NCBI RefSeq assembly: GCF_014905415.1
Contig: NZ_BNEO01000004.1
Location: forward strand, 62,001-126,000
Reading direction: 5' to 3'
DNA: 64,000 nt
DNA from: Virgibacillus salexigens
GTDB taxonomy: Bacteria > Bacillota > Bacilli > Bacillales > Amphibacillaceae
The notes below the pieces were generated by a model. The model was not told where the DNA came from and searched no databases. It saw nothing but the letters and a program-made list of their open reading frames with translations. Positions 8,426 through 17,726 of the stretch are shown here, one piece after another. How positions within the stretch are numbered: the first letter of the stretch is position 1; each line of letters starts with the position of its first letter. A program made the translations under genes and the position numbers.

Positions 8426-9574
8426 TTAAATATCTAAATAAGCAGTTTGAGCCGCTTTAACACCGGTACCAAGTTCAATCGTTTTGTCTATCGATTGCAA
8501 GCCGACTTCTACTAGACTAATAATTTGTAACACATCAGCTGGTGAACAATATCCCATATGCCCAATTCGGAAAATATTACCTTTTAAATGCTGTTGTCCA
8601 CCAGCAATCGTTAGTCCGAATTTTGAACGAAGTTCTCTTCGTAGATCTTCTGATGAAAAATCATTTGGTTTTACAGCTGTTACGGTTGGCGATGCATCCA
8701 TATCAGTTGTGAGAAGCGGAATATCTAACGCATGAAAGGCATCTCTTGTCATTTTTGCCATTAAATGATGTCGTTGAAATACAGTAGATAATCCTTCCTC
8801 CTCAATTAGCTGCAGTGCTTGCTTTAGCCCTAATAATAGAGAGACTGCTGGTGTGAACGGACTTGCATCTTCCTGTAGTTTGTCTCGATATCTTCGCATA
8901 TCTAAATAAAAACGGGGATGACTGTTTTTCTCAATCACTTTCCACGCTCGTTTGCTTGCTGCAACAAATGCCAAGCCTGCTGGGAGCATCATTGCTTTCT
9001 GTGATCCAGTTACAACGATATCAAGTCCCCACTTATCCATTTTTGTTTCCGTCCCCCCAATACAAGATACACCATCCACGATAAATAGAGCTTCCGATTC
9101 TTGATGAACAACCTTTGCTAATTGCTTAATTGGATTCAAAACACCAGTAGATGTTTCACAGTAAGTAGCAAATACTGCTTTTACCGTAGGGATTGATTTT
9201 AAGTATTGTGTTAATTGCTCGGGATCCGCAGCCTCTCCCCAATTCACATCATATTTGTGAACCTTTATGTGATATTCCTCACATATTTTTGTAAATCGAT
9301 CTCCAAATGCGCCTGATACAATGACGATAACCTCATCTCCGGGCTGAACTGCATTCACCACAGCTGTTTCCAACGCAGCTGTCCCACTTGCTGTATATAT
9401 TAATACATCTTCGTTTGTACCAAAGATCGGTTTGAGCTTATCTTTTACACCGTGAAGTAAATCTTTCATATCCTGACTACGGTGACCAATCATGGGCTGG
9501 GTCATCGCTCTTTGTATACTAGGGGGAATAGGGGTAGGCCCTGGGATTCTAAGTATTTGATGATCCGTATACAT
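8426..9574 (-). CDS. Class V aminotransferase, serine/alanine-glyoxylate type
   Basis: This 382-residue PLP enzyme resembles serine-glyoxylate or alanine-glyoxylate aminotransferases (PucG/YurG-like). Landmarks are the N-terminal RIPGPTPIP, GHRSQDM, the SGTAALE cofactor loop, and the PLP lysine in TGSQKAMMLPAG. The start at 9574 follows AAAGGAG, and the -10 box of a good promoter overlaps the longer alternative start at 9628, which rules that start out. Being first in an operon with serA suggests a role in serine or glycine metabolism, possibly phosphoserine formation; this is inference from position only. Confidence 0.85.
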   Translation of the reverse strand: MYTDHQILRIPGPTPIPPSIQRAMTQPMIGHRSQDMKDLLHGVKDKLKPIFGTNEDVLIYTASGTAALETAVVNAVQPGDEVIVIVSGAFGDRFTKICEEYHIKVHKYDVNWGEAADPEQLTQYLKSIPTVKAVFATYCETSTGVLNPIKQLAKVVHQESEALFIVDGVSCIGGTETKMDKWGLDIVVTGSQKAMMLPAGLAFVAASKRAWKVIEKNSHPRFYLDMRRYRDKLQEDASPFTPAVSLLLGLKQALQLIEEEGLSTVFQRHHLMAKMTRDAFHALDIPLLTTDMDASPTVTAVKPNDFSSEDLRRELRSKFGLTIAGGQQHLKGNIFRIGHMGYCSPADVLQIISLVEVGLQSIDKTIELGTGVKAAQTAYLDI

Positions 9575-9623
9575 TATTTTCTCCTTTCCTTTCCTTGGGG
9601 TTTCATCTGAAATAATATTCTTC

Positions 9624-9651
9624 AGCATAGCAGAAGTTTGTGTATTGTCAA
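9624..9651 (-). promoter_or_regulatory. Sigma-A promoter for the aminotransferase-serA operon
   Basis: On the minus strand a perfect TTGACA is followed after 16 bases by TATGCT. It lies about 50 bp upstream of the ATG at 9574. Confidence 0.7.
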
Positions 9652-9774
9652 TAAATTTAATGAATTTATAATAGTTAAATTACTGAAAAAGGTGTAAGAT
9701 CTTATTCTTATTCGGGAAAGAATCTATTTGTTAATTCCATGATATGGAAATAAAATAAATTTTCATAAAATAGC

Positions 9775-9803
9775 TTGCATAAAACCAACATCCGATATAG
9801 AAT
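9775..9803 (+). promoter_or_regulatory. Sigma-A promoter for cstA-like gene
   Basis: TTGCAT and TAGAAT are separated by 17 bases, about 75 bp before the coding start. No hairpin attenuator is evident between them. Confidence 0.5.
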
Positions 9804-9877
9804 ATTCTTTAAAATTTCAAAAAACACTACGAGAGAATCTATATCTATTAGATTTTCGGATAAGGAGGGGAAAAGCG

Positions 9878-11323
9878 ATGGTTACTTTTGTAGCATCCAT
9901 CTTGCTATTACTAATCGGTTATTTTGTATACGGAAAGGTGGTGGAACGAATTTTTGGCGTCAATGATCAACAACCTACACCTGCCTATGCAAAACAGGAT
10001 GGGTTTGACTACATGCCTATGAGTTGGTGGAAAGCTAGTCTTATACAGCTTTTAAATATCGCTGGAACCGGTCCGATTTTTGGTGCCATTTTGGGAGCGT
10101 TATATGGTCCCGTTGCTTTTATTTGGATTGTTATTGGTTGTATATTCGCAGGGGCTGTACATGATTATATGTCAGGGATGCTATCACTTCGTCATGGTGG
10201 CACGCAATTCCCTTCATTGGTTGGTAAATATTTAGGGAAATATGCTAGAGCTTTTATTACGTTATTATCCATTTTATTAATGATCTTGGTTGCAGCAGCT
10301 TTTACAGCAGCACCTGCCCAATTGATGACGCAAATCACGCCGCTTAATTTTGTAACATGTATTTTAGTCGTATTTGCTTATTTTCTACTAGCAACTGTTT
10401 TGCCAATAAATAAAATTATTGGTAAAATTTATCCAATATTTGGTGCGATTCTCATTTTTATGGCAGTTTCCATTGGAATAGGGATCTTCTTTTTTGATTA
10501 TTCGGTACCGAATTTAACGCTTAGCAACTTGCATCCTGGCCAATTGCCTATCTGGCCACTTTTAATGGTAACAATCTCTTGTGGTGCAATCTCAGGATTC
10601 CATAGTACACAAAGTCCAATTCTTGCTCGAACCTTAAAAAAAGAAAGTGAAGGACGTAAGGTTTTTTATGGGGCTATGATCGGTGAAGGGATTATTGCAT
10701 TAGTTTGGGCGGCAGCAGGAATGGCTTTTTATAACGGAACAAATGGATTACAGGCTGTATTAAATAGTGGTGGTCCTGCCGGGGTAGTAAATGAAATAAG
10801 TGTTGCTACACTTGGTTCATTCGGAGGTGTTTTAGCAATTCTTGGTGTTATGATTCTACCGATTACTACAGGGGATACAGCACTACGCTCATCTAGGATG
10901 ATGCTAGCTGATTTAATTAATCAGATAGCAAAAAAGGATATAATGGGGAAAAAATCACTCATTTTACTTGTTATTCCAGTAGCACTTCCAGCTTTTTGTT
11001 TATCTTTAATTGATTATACATTTTTATGGCGTTATGTTGGCTGGTCAAACCAAGTAGTCGCTACATTTATGTTATGGACAGGCGCTATGTATTTATTAAA
11101 ACATAATAAGTTCCATTGGATTTGTAGTATACCAGCATTATTTATGACAGCAGTTGTTAGCACATATATCTTCTATGCTCCGGAAGGATTCCAGTTAGAC
11201 TATTCCATTTCAATGATACTTGGGACAATTATTTGGGCAATCGTATTAAGTTGGTTTATCTATACGTTAATTCAACATCATACAAAAAACAAACAAAAAC
11301 TAGCAAAAACGATTGCAAGCTGA
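9878..11323 (+). CDS. cstA: CstA-family carbon-starvation carrier (short form)
   Basis: This is an integral membrane carrier of the CstA/BtsT family, whose studied members import peptides or pyruvate during carbon limitation. The 481 residues hold many hydrophobic segments. The conserved N-terminal core includes NIAGTGPIFGAILGALYGP (about 56-74), HDYMSGMLSLRHGG, and SGFHSTQSPILART. It is about 200 residues shorter than E. coli CstA and corresponds to the short Firmicutes form. AAGGAGG lies eight bases before the ATG. It is monocistronic with its own terminator. The substrate is not assigned. Confidence 0.88.
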   Translation: MVTFVASILLLLIGYFVYGKVVERIFGVNDQQPTPAYAKQDGFDYMPMSWWKASLIQLLNIAGTGPIFGAILGALYGPVAFIWIVIGCIFAGAVHDYMSGMLSLRHGGTQFPSLVGKYLGKYARAFITLLSILLMILVAAAFTAAPAQLMTQITPLNFVTCILVVFAYFLLATVLPINKIIGKIYPIFGAILIFMAVSIGIGIFFFDYSVPNLTLSNLHPGQLPIWPLLMVTISCGAISGFHSTQSPILARTLKKESEGRKVFYGAMIGEGIIALVWAAAGMAFYNGTNGLQAVLNSGGPAGVVNEISVATLGSFGGVLAILGVMILPITTGDTALRSSRMMLADLINQIAKKDIMGKKSLILLVIPVALPAFCLSLIDYTFLWRYVGWSNQVVATFMLWTGAMYLLKHNKFHWICSIPALFMTAVVSTYIFYAPEGFQLDYSISMILGTIIWAIVLSWFIYTLIQHHTKNKQKLAKTIAS

Positions 11324-11331
11324 TGCACGTA

Positions 11332-11358
11332 AAAGAGAGGGAGTCCCTCTCTTTTTTT
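11332..11358 (+). terminator. Terminator after cstA-like gene
   Basis: AAAGAGAGG pairs with CCTCTCTTT around a five-base loop, followed by further T residues, beginning eight bases after the stop. Confidence 0.85.
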
Positions 11359-11364
11359 ATTACG

Positions 11365-11487
11365 TCCAGAAGGCGAGTTATGTTGGCGGAGGAATATAGA
11401 ACCATGTAATGAAGTAATCCGAACAGATTCGAGTGAAATCGTTCGGATGATTATAGGAATAACCCCAATTTTTTGTCTTCGTTTCAT
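11365..11487 (-). repeat. Dispersed intergenic repeat, copy 2 (shortened)
   Basis: A minus-oriented, shortened copy of the dispersed repeat. The core hairpin is at 11416-11449 with arms ATCCGAAC and GTTCGGAT, and the flanking ATTATAGGAATAA and AACATAACTCGCC segments align with the full copies. It fills most of the gap between the cstA-like gene and rbsR. Confidence 0.65.
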
Positions 11488-11577
11488 ATTTACTGAGTAG
11501 GAAAAGATAAATGCTGGTTGTCAGAGTAAAGATATACCAGTTTATCTTTTTGGAAGATAGGGATATTTTAAAAAATA

Positions 11578-11606
11578 TTGACAATTTCTGCAAGGAGCTC
11601 TAAGAT
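11578..11606 (+). promoter_or_regulatory. Sigma-A promoter for rbsR
   Basis: A perfect TTGACA is followed after 17 bases by TAAGAT. The palindromic operator begins six bases downstream of the -10 box. Confidence 0.75.
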
Positions 11607-11611
11607 GTAAC

Positions 11612-11627
11612 ATGTAACGGGTTACAT
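11612..11627 (+). promoter_or_regulatory. Operator for RbsR (LacI-type palindrome)
   Basis: ATGTAAC, a two-base GG centre, then GTTACAT form a palindrome with perfect seven-base arms. Its position over the predicted transcription start implies that RbsR represses its own gene. I did not find a second copy in front of rbsA. Confidence 0.7.
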
Positions 11628-11664
11628 ATAACTATCAACTTAATTCCGGAAGAGGTTAAAAAAC

Positions 11665-12639
11665 ATGGCAACAATAAAAGATGTGGCTAATTTAGCTAAT
11701 GTTTCTACTGCTACTGTATCTAGAGTTTTAAATAATAATGGATACGTAAATATAGATACTAGAAAACATGTAAAAGCGGCTATTACCCAATTAAACTATC
11801 GACCGAATGATATAGCACGCAGTCTTTATAAGGGTAGCTCAAGAATAATTGCACTATTCGTTCCTGATATTATGAATCCTTTTTTTCCTGAACTTGCACG
11901 TGCAGTTGAAGACGTTACAAAAAAACATCAGTACACCTTTGTTCTTTGTAATACGGATGACAATCCTGAAAAAGCAAAAGCTTATCTAGAAGCATTACAG
12001 CAAAAATCTGTGGATGGTTTTATTATTGTATCAAGTAATTTAGAACCGAAACATCTTGGTCATATAGATGTGCCTGTAGTCGCGCTTGATCGGATTGTAA
12101 GCGATAAATTATCGTCCGTCACTATTAAAAATCGCGAAAGTGCAAGAGTAGCCACACAGTATTTAAAAGATGCGGGATGCCAACGTATAGCCCATATTTG
12201 TGGCCCTGATTTTGCAGTTAATACAATGGAGCGATTAAAAGGGTATCTCGATGTCGTGAAAGAAGAAAAATGGTTTTTATCTAGTTACGTTGTCTGTGGA
12301 GAATATAATTATGAAATGACGATTTCAATTACGAAAGAATTACTCGTGAACCATCCTGAAATTGACGGTATTTTTGCAGCGAATGATTTGATGGGCATCA
12401 GTGTTTTGAAAGCAGCTGAAAAGTTAGGAATTAAAGTACCGGGTCAGTTAGCTGTAGTAGGGTTTGATGGTATTGCGATGGCTGAAACAGCCACTCCTTC
12501 ATTAACAACCATACAACAGCCAATCTATCAAATTGGGGCACAGGCAGCACATTTATTATTAGAGCATATTAATCATCCAAATAGCGAAATACAACAATTA
12601 AAATTGGATACAAAATTAGTAGTTAGAGATTCAACATAA
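11665..12639 (+). CDS. rbsR: LacI-family repressor of the ribose genes
   Basis: This 324-residue repressor has the N-terminal helix-turn-helix ATIKDVANLANVSTATVSRV (residues 2-21), the hinge-helix region around YRPNDIARSLY, and a C-terminal sugar-binding domain with VVGFDG and the closing VVRDST. Its ligand is inferred as ribose from the downstream rbsACB genes. The promoter and operator lie just upstream, so it is probably autoregulated. A 214-bp gap separates it from rbsA, so read-through to the transporter is possible but not certain. No rbsK or rbsD lies between. Confidence 0.88.
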   Translation: MATIKDVANLANVSTATVSRVLNNNGYVNIDTRKHVKAAITQLNYRPNDIARSLYKGSSRIIALFVPDIMNPFFPELARAVEDVTKKHQYTFVLCNTDDNPEKAKAYLEALQQKSVDGFIIVSSNLEPKHLGHIDVPVVALDRIVSDKLSSVTIKNRESARVATQYLKDAGCQRIAHICGPDFAVNTMERLKGYLDVVKEEKWFLSSYVVCGEYNYEMTISITKELLVNHPEIDGIFAANDLMGISVLKAAEKLGIKVPGQLAVVGFDGIAMAETATPSLTTIQQPIYQIGAQAAHLLLEHINHPNSEIQQLKLDTKLVVRDST

Positions 12640-12853
12640 TTAAAAAAACACTAGGAATATAGTAAACAAAAGGCATAAGTCGTAGGAATCTTCATTCTTG
12701 ATAAAACACGGCAATATAGAGTTTTTACATATTATTATCTGTATATTCCTCATGGTCACATTAAAAGACCAAATCGTTTTAATAACTGAAGTTATTCAAC
12801 CATATGTGAATACAGTGTTTGAGTAGGCATTATAGGGACAAGGGGGGATAGAA

Positions 12854-14362
12854 GTGACTAAAGCAACCAAGATAATTGAGATGACAAATATTGATAAAAG
12901 ATTTGCTGGGAATCACGTTTTAAATTCCGTTTGTTTTCAAGTAGTCCACGGAGAAATACATGCATTAATGGGAGAAAATGGTGCAGGGAAATCAACACTA
13001 ATCAAAGTACTCACTGGTATACACACCCGTGATCAAGGGGTGATAAAAGTTCGGGGCAAGGAGGTACATTTCTCTGATCCAAAACAAGCAGAGAAACAAG
13101 GTATTGTGGTTATTCATCAAGAATTAAATATTATTCCTTACTTAACAGTTACAGAGAATATGTTTCTAGGTAAAGAAATAACGTACAAAAAAACTGGTAT
13201 TCTAAATAAAAAGGAGATGAAACTACATACCGAACGAAATTTAAAGAGACTGGGAGTATCCAATATTTCTCCAGACGATATTGCTAGTGATTTATCTGTA
13301 GGTAAGCAGCAACTGGTAGAAATAGCTCGAGCATTAGCAGCTAATGCGGATTTACTTATTATGGATGAACCGACTGCTGCTTTAACAGAAAGAGAGATTA
13401 AAAACCTATTTTATGTTATTTCCACTCTAAAGCAACAAGGTGTTAGCATTATTTATATTTCACATCGAATGGAAGAGATCTTTGAAATTTGTGATCAAAT
13501 TACCGTTCTACGTGATGGTGAATTTATTAGTACTAAAGCCACCGAACAAACATCCTTTGAGGAAATAGTTAAAATGATGGTGGGTAGAGAACTTGGAGAA
13601 CGTTTTCCAGTAAGGAATGGAAAGCTTGGAGAAGTAATATTTGAGGTAAATCATTTGTCTAGAAAAGGATATTTTCAAGATGTTAGTTTTGATGTAAAAC
13701 AAGGAGAGATACTCGGTGTTTCTGGTTTGATGGGAGCTGGACGATCCGAAGTAATGGAAGTCTTATTTGGATTTCGTAAAAAGAATGAAGGAACTATAAA
13801 ATTACATGGTAAACAGTTAGTCATTAAACATCCAAATGACGCAGTGAAGGCAGGGATAGGATTTATTACTGAAGACCGAAAAGCAAAGGGGCTAGTATTG
13901 CAGTCATCCATTCGGGAAAACATCGCATTACCAAATTTGAAAACGATATCAAAAGTAGGAATTATCCGAAAATCACAAGAAATAGCTTTCATTGATCATT
14001 TAATGAATCGACTCCAAGTTCGAATGACTGGTAAAGAACAAGAAGTAAAATCTTTAAGCGGGGGTAATCAACAAAAAGTAGTTATAGCAAAATGGTTAGG
14101 TATTAAACCCAAACTATTAATTTTAGATGAGCCGACAAGAGGAGTAGATGTTGGGGCAAAGAAAGAAATCTATCATATTATGAATGAGCTAACGGAGCTG
14201 GGTGTGGCTATCATCATGGTTTCATCCGAATTACCAGAGGTGTTAGGAATTAGTGATCGTATCATGGTTTTACATGAAGGAAGAACAATTGGCATCTTTA
14301 ATCGGAACGATGTGGATCAAGAGATAATTATGACTGCAGCAACAGGAGGCGAGAGAGCATGA
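12854..14362 (+). CDS. rbsA: Ribose ABC transporter, duplicated ATP-binding protein
   Basis: This 502-residue sugar-type ATPase carries two fused ATP-binding domains. The first has Walker A GENGAGKST (about residues 40-48), signature LSVGKQQL and Walker B LLIMDEPTAAL. The second has a degenerate Walker A (GLMGAGRSE), a good signature LSGGNQQK and Walker B LLILDEPTRGVD, the usual asymmetry of RbsA/MglA proteins. The stop overlaps the rbsC start by four bases. GTG at 12854 follows a purine-rich AAGGGGGGAT site. Confidence 0.92.
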   Translation: MTKATKIIEMTNIDKRFAGNHVLNSVCFQVVHGEIHALMGENGAGKSTLIKVLTGIHTRDQGVIKVRGKEVHFSDPKQAEKQGIVVIHQELNIIPYLTVTENMFLGKEITYKKTGILNKKEMKLHTERNLKRLGVSNISPDDIASDLSVGKQQLVEIARALAANADLLIMDEPTAALTEREIKNLFYVISTLKQQGVSIIYISHRMEEIFEICDQITVLRDGEFISTKATEQTSFEEIVKMMVGRELGERFPVRNGKLGEVIFEVNHLSRKGYFQDVSFDVKQGEILGVSGLMGAGRSEVMEVLFGFRKKNEGTIKLHGKQLVIKHPNDAVKAGIGFITEDRKAKGLVLQSSIRENIALPNLKTISKVGIIRKSQEIAFIDHLMNRLQVRMTGKEQEVKSLSGGNQQKVVIAKWLGIKPKLLILDEPTRGVDVGAKKEIYHIMNELTELGVAIIMVSSELPEVLGISDRIMVLHEGRTIGIFNRNDVDQEIIMTAATGGERA

Positions 14363-15294
14363 AAAAGCTAGGTCGCCTTCAATTAGCAACATTGGGACCA
14401 CTCTTCGGGTTAATTCTTATTACTAGCGTATTAGCAATAATGAGCGATAATTTCTTTACATTAACGAATATTTTTAATTTATTACGACAAGTTTCCGTTA
14501 ATGCGTTAATTGCATTTGGGATGACATTTGTCATATTAACCGCTGGAATTGACCTATCGGTAGGATCGATTCTAGCACTAGGCAGTGCATTGACAGCAGG
14601 TCTATTAACAAGTGGAATAGACCCGATCCTAGCTGTATGTATTGGCTTAATAATCGGCCTCATTTTAGGAACGGTCAATGGATTGATCATTACAAAGGGA
14701 AGAGTAGCGCCATTTATTGCAACATTAGCCACAATGACAATCTATCGAGGTATAACATTAGTCTACACAGATGGAAGACCAATCACTGGACTATCGGATA
14801 GCTTTGCCTTTGAGATGATCGGCAAGGGGTATGTTTTTGGAATTCCCTTTCCTGCCATAGTAATGGTGATTGTATTTATTGTTCTTTATTTTATTCTTCG
14901 ACAAACTGTATTTGGAAGGGAAGTATATGCCGTAGGTGGTAATGAAGAGGCTGCTACGTTATCAGGAATAAAAGCAGATCGCGTTAAAATTTGGGTATAT
15001 TCACTAACTGGTATGCTTTCTGTTTTAGCAGGTATTATTATTACAAGTCGATTGAATTCTGCCCAACCGACAGCCGGATCCATGTATGAGCTGGATGCCA
15101 TTGCAGCGGTTGTAATTGGAGGGACAAGCCTTGCGGGAGGCCGTGGAAGAATTGTCGGTACCTTAATTGGTGCTCTAATTATAGGTGTTATAGATAATGG
15201 ATTAAATTTATTGAATGTTCCATCTTTCTATCAACAAATTGTCAAAGGTGGGGTGATTCTACTAGCTGTATTATTAGATCGTAAAACATCGTAA
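14359..15294 (+). CDS. rbsC: Ribose ABC transporter permease
   Basis: This is a 311-residue membrane permease of the RbsC/XylH family with eight to ten hydrophobic segments. Recognisable blocks are ILTAGIDLSVGSILALG (about 55-71), GRVAPFIATLATM, and VVIGGTSLAGGRGRIVGTL near the C-terminus. It overlaps rbsA by ATGA, showing translational coupling, and rbsB follows after 36 bp. It forms the pore of the ribose importer. Confidence 0.93.
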   Translation: MKKLGRLQLATLGPLFGLILITSVLAIMSDNFFTLTNIFNLLRQVSVNALIAFGMTFVILTAGIDLSVGSILALGSALTAGLLTSGIDPILAVCIGLIIGLILGTVNGLIITKGRVAPFIATLATMTIYRGITLVYTDGRPITGLSDSFAFEMIGKGYVFGIPFPAIVMVIVFIVLYFILRQTVFGREVYAVGGNEEAATLSGIKADRVKIWVYSLTGMLSVLAGIIITSRLNSAQPTAGSMYELDAIAAVVIGGTSLAGGRGRIVGTLIGALIIGVIDNGLNLLNVPSFYQQIVKGGVILLAVLLDRKTS

Positions 15295-15330
15295 GTAGTG
15301 ATAATTTATACGTAATTAGGAGGAATGGAC

Positions 15331-16275
15331 ATGAAAAAACAATTACTTGTAAGCTTTACCTTAGGATTATTTCTCTTTCTCGTGGCATGTTCAACAGAAG
15401 CACCTGGAGAAGCATCTGATGGTTCAGATGAATCGAATAATGAAAAAGCGAGTGAAGATGTAAAAGTGGGTTTATCCATTTCCACTTTAAATAACCCATT
15501 TTTTGTAACATTGCGAGATGGTGCAGAAGCAAGTGCAAAGGAATCGGGATATGAAATAATTACTTTCGATGCACAGAATGATCCATCAACACAATTGAGT
15601 GATATCGAAGATTTATTACAGCAAGACATTGATGTTTTATTGATTAACCCAGTGGATTCGAATGCAGTGGTCTCAGCGATTGAATTGGCAAATGACGCGA
15701 ATGTTCCTGTAATTACAGTTGACCGAAGTGCAGGTGGAGGAGAGGTGGTAACTCATATTGCTTCAGATAATGTTGAAGGAGGGGAAATGGCAGGAGATTT
15801 TATTGCTGAACAACTTAAAGAAACAGGAAAAATCGTTGAGTTACAGGGGATTGCTGGTGCATCGGCTACTAGAGAAAGGGGAGAGGGTTTCCATCATATT
15901 GTCGATGAATTAGAAGGCATCGAAGTAGTTGCTAGTCAATCGGCAAATTTTGATCGTACCGAAGGATTATCCGTAATGGAAAATATCTTACAAAGTGTTG
16001 GAGACTTCCATGCTGTATTTGCGCATAATGATGAGATGGCACTCGGTGCAGTGGAAGCACTGCAGGCGCAGGGCTTATTAGATAACGTAGTTGTTGTCGG
16101 GTTTGATGCTACTGATGACGCAGTAGCAGCTGTAGAAGAAGGATCGATGGATGCAACCATCGCACAGCAGCCAGGTTTAATCGGTGAAAGAGCAATTGCT
16201 GCTGTTGGAAAGATTGTCAAAGGCGAAAAAGTAGAAGGTTTCATTCCGGTTGAATTACAAATGGTAACCGAATAA
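15331..16275 (+). CDS. rbsB: D-ribose-binding lipoprotein
   Basis: This is a 314-residue binding protein anchored as a lipoprotein: charged MKKQ start, hydrophobic stretch, lipobox LVAC with Cys20, then an acidic linker. The mature part resembles RbsB strongly (GLSISTLNNPFFVTLRDGAE, INPVDSNAVVSAI, VDRSAGGGEVVTHIASDN, VVGFDATDDAV). ATG at 15331 is chosen because AGGAGG lies seven bases upstream; the ATG at 15325 would touch that site. It is the last gene of the cluster. Confidence 0.92.
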   Translation: MKKQLLVSFTLGLFLFLVACSTEAPGEASDGSDESNNEKASEDVKVGLSISTLNNPFFVTLRDGAEASAKESGYEIITFDAQNDPSTQLSDIEDLLQQDIDVLLINPVDSNAVVSAIELANDANVPVITVDRSAGGGEVVTHIASDNVEGGEMAGDFIAEQLKETGKIVELQGIAGASATRERGEGFHHIVDELEGIEVVASQSANFDRTEGLSVMENILQSVGDFHAVFAHNDEMALGAVEALQAQGLLDNVVVVGFDATDDAVAAVEEGSMDATIAQQPGLIGERAIAAVGKIVKGEKVEGFIPVELQMVTE

Positions 16276-16311
16276 AATTCCTCCGAAAAGCGGTATCAAA
16301 TTTAGAATGAT

Positions 16312-16345
16312 GCCTCCTTCCATAAACGATTTTATGAAAGGAGGC
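16312..16345. terminator. Hairpin after rbsB, probable terminator or 3' stabiliser
   Basis: GCCTCCTT plus CATAAA pair with TTTATG plus AAGGAGGC, interrupted by one mismatch. It lies 37 bp after the rbsB stop. Neither strand has a T run, so it may protect the mRNA end rather than stop transcription. The rest of the gap to 16534 holds only a small CGGATAAG/CTTATCCG hairpin (16423-16445). Confidence 0.55.
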
Positions 16346-16534
16346 AGCCACTGATATATCGATAAGAAGCAGTAGAAACCCTTCGGCTTCTGCGGAAACA
16401 ACAAGGCTCATGATGCTCCACTCGGATAAGAACTTTGCTTATCCGGGTTAGCTAAGGCCATATTCTTCGAAAAGCAAAACGATTTCAAACTTCGATAAAA
16501 TTACGCTTATAGATATAATTGGTGTAAGGAATCG

Positions 16535-17638
16535 TTACTCCCAAATTTCTTTCGCAACGTCTACAATGAATTTTAGTTTCCTCCACTGTGCCTCCTCAGT
16601 TAAGATATTGCCGTGATGGGTAGAAGCAAATCCACATTGTGGACTTAAACATAATTGCTCTAAAGGTACATAGTTGGCTGCCTCTTTTACTCTAGCGATA
16701 ATCGCTTCTTTATCTTCAAGTTCTCCTGTCTTCGAAGTTACAACACCTAATACGACTTGTGGCCCTCCAGTAGGAATATGCTTTAAAGGCGTAAAGTCAC
16801 CGGAACGTTCATCATCATACTCGAAGAAAAAGCCATTTACTTTCTCCTTTGCTAATAATGTTGGTGCGATTAAAGCATAGCTGCCTTCAAAAGCCCAAGT
16901 TGATTGATAATTACCTCTACATAAGTGGGTGGTAATCTTTAGGTCATCTGGTTTGTTTTCTAATGCACCATTAACAACGCGAAGAGCTAAATCAATTAAT
17001 TGTTCCCTTGAATAATCGCCATCATTAAATGGGATAGAAGGTGCTGATAATCCTGCAATGTAGACATCGTCTAATTGAAGGTATCTAACACCGGCATCAT
17101 AAAATGCTTGAATTGCATCTTGATATGCTTTGATTACATCATTGGCATAATCTTCGATGTTTGGGTAGATTTCCGAATTTCGAATCCCTTTATTGAAAAG
17201 TTGATTTGGGCTCGGTATTGTCTGTTTAGGTACTGCACGATCACCAACAATTTCTTTGAACGCAATAAAATCCTGTATAAACGGATGCTCTGAATGAAAC
17301 GAAATCTTACCTGTGTTACGTACATCGTATTTTTCTGTTTCGACATCTTTGAATTGGTAGCCAGATGATGGGACATATCCTTCAATGCCGTTTAAATGTT
17401 CCAAAAAGTCTAAATGCCACCAAGTTCTTCTGAATTCACCGTCTGTAACTACCTTTAAGCCAACTTCAATTTGCTTATCAACGATGTAATTAATTTCTTC
17501 AGTTTCAATCGCACGTAGTTGCTTTTTTGTTATCGTGCCTTGTTGATAATCTCTTCTTGCTTGATGCAGTCTCTCTGGTCGAAGTAGACTTCCTACATGG
17601 TCTGCCTTGAATGGAGCTTTAATAAGAGTGGTTGTCAT
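16535..17638 (-). CDS. MetE-like methionine synthase family protein (YxjG/YxjH type)
   Basis: This 367-residue protein corresponds to the catalytic C-terminal half of cobalamin-independent methionine synthase. Zinc ligands are visible as His and Cys in TTHLCRGN, Glu in FFFEYDDERSG and Cys in LSPQCGFAS. It starts with FKADHVGSLLRPERL, typical of the YxjG/YxjH group. A longer frame reaching 17815 runs through the riboswitch; the true start is ATG 17638, with AGAAGG upstream. The SAM-I riboswitch ties it to methionine supply. The methyl donor is uncertain for these stand-alone forms. Confidence 0.88.
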   Translation of the reverse strand: MTTTLIKAPFKADHVGSLLRPERLHQARRDYQQGTITKKQLRAIETEEINYIVDKQIEVGLKVVTDGEFRRTWWHLDFLEHLNGIEGYVPSSGYQFKDVETEKYDVRNTGKISFHSEHPFIQDFIAFKEIVGDRAVPKQTIPSPNQLFNKGIRNSEIYPNIEDYANDVIKAYQDAIQAFYDAGVRYLQLDDVYIAGLSAPSIPFNDGDYSREQLIDLALRVVNGALENKPDDLKITTHLCRGNYQSTWAFEGSYALIAPTLLAKEKVNGFFFEYDDERSGDFTPLKHIPTGGPQVVLGVVTSKTGELEDKEAIIARVKEAANYVPLEQLCLSPQCGFASTHHGNILTEEAQWRKLKFIVDVAKEIWE

Positions 17639-17674
17639 TTTACATACCTTCTTTCTTTTTGTTTGTATAACTAA

Positions 17675-17706
17675 AAAGCCTCTTCTTATAGATAAGAAGA
17701 GGCTTT
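17675..17706 (-). terminator. Riboswitch terminator (SAM-controlled)
   Basis: On the minus strand AAAGCCTCTTCTTAT pairs with ATAAGAAGAGGCTTT, followed by T residues, 37 bp before the start codon. The CCTCTTCTTATC part can instead pair with GATAAGAAGAGG, the 3' strand of the aptamer P1 helix, which gives the expected antiterminator. Confidence 0.9.
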
Positions 17707-17726
17707 GATATACATTAGCTTGTCCT

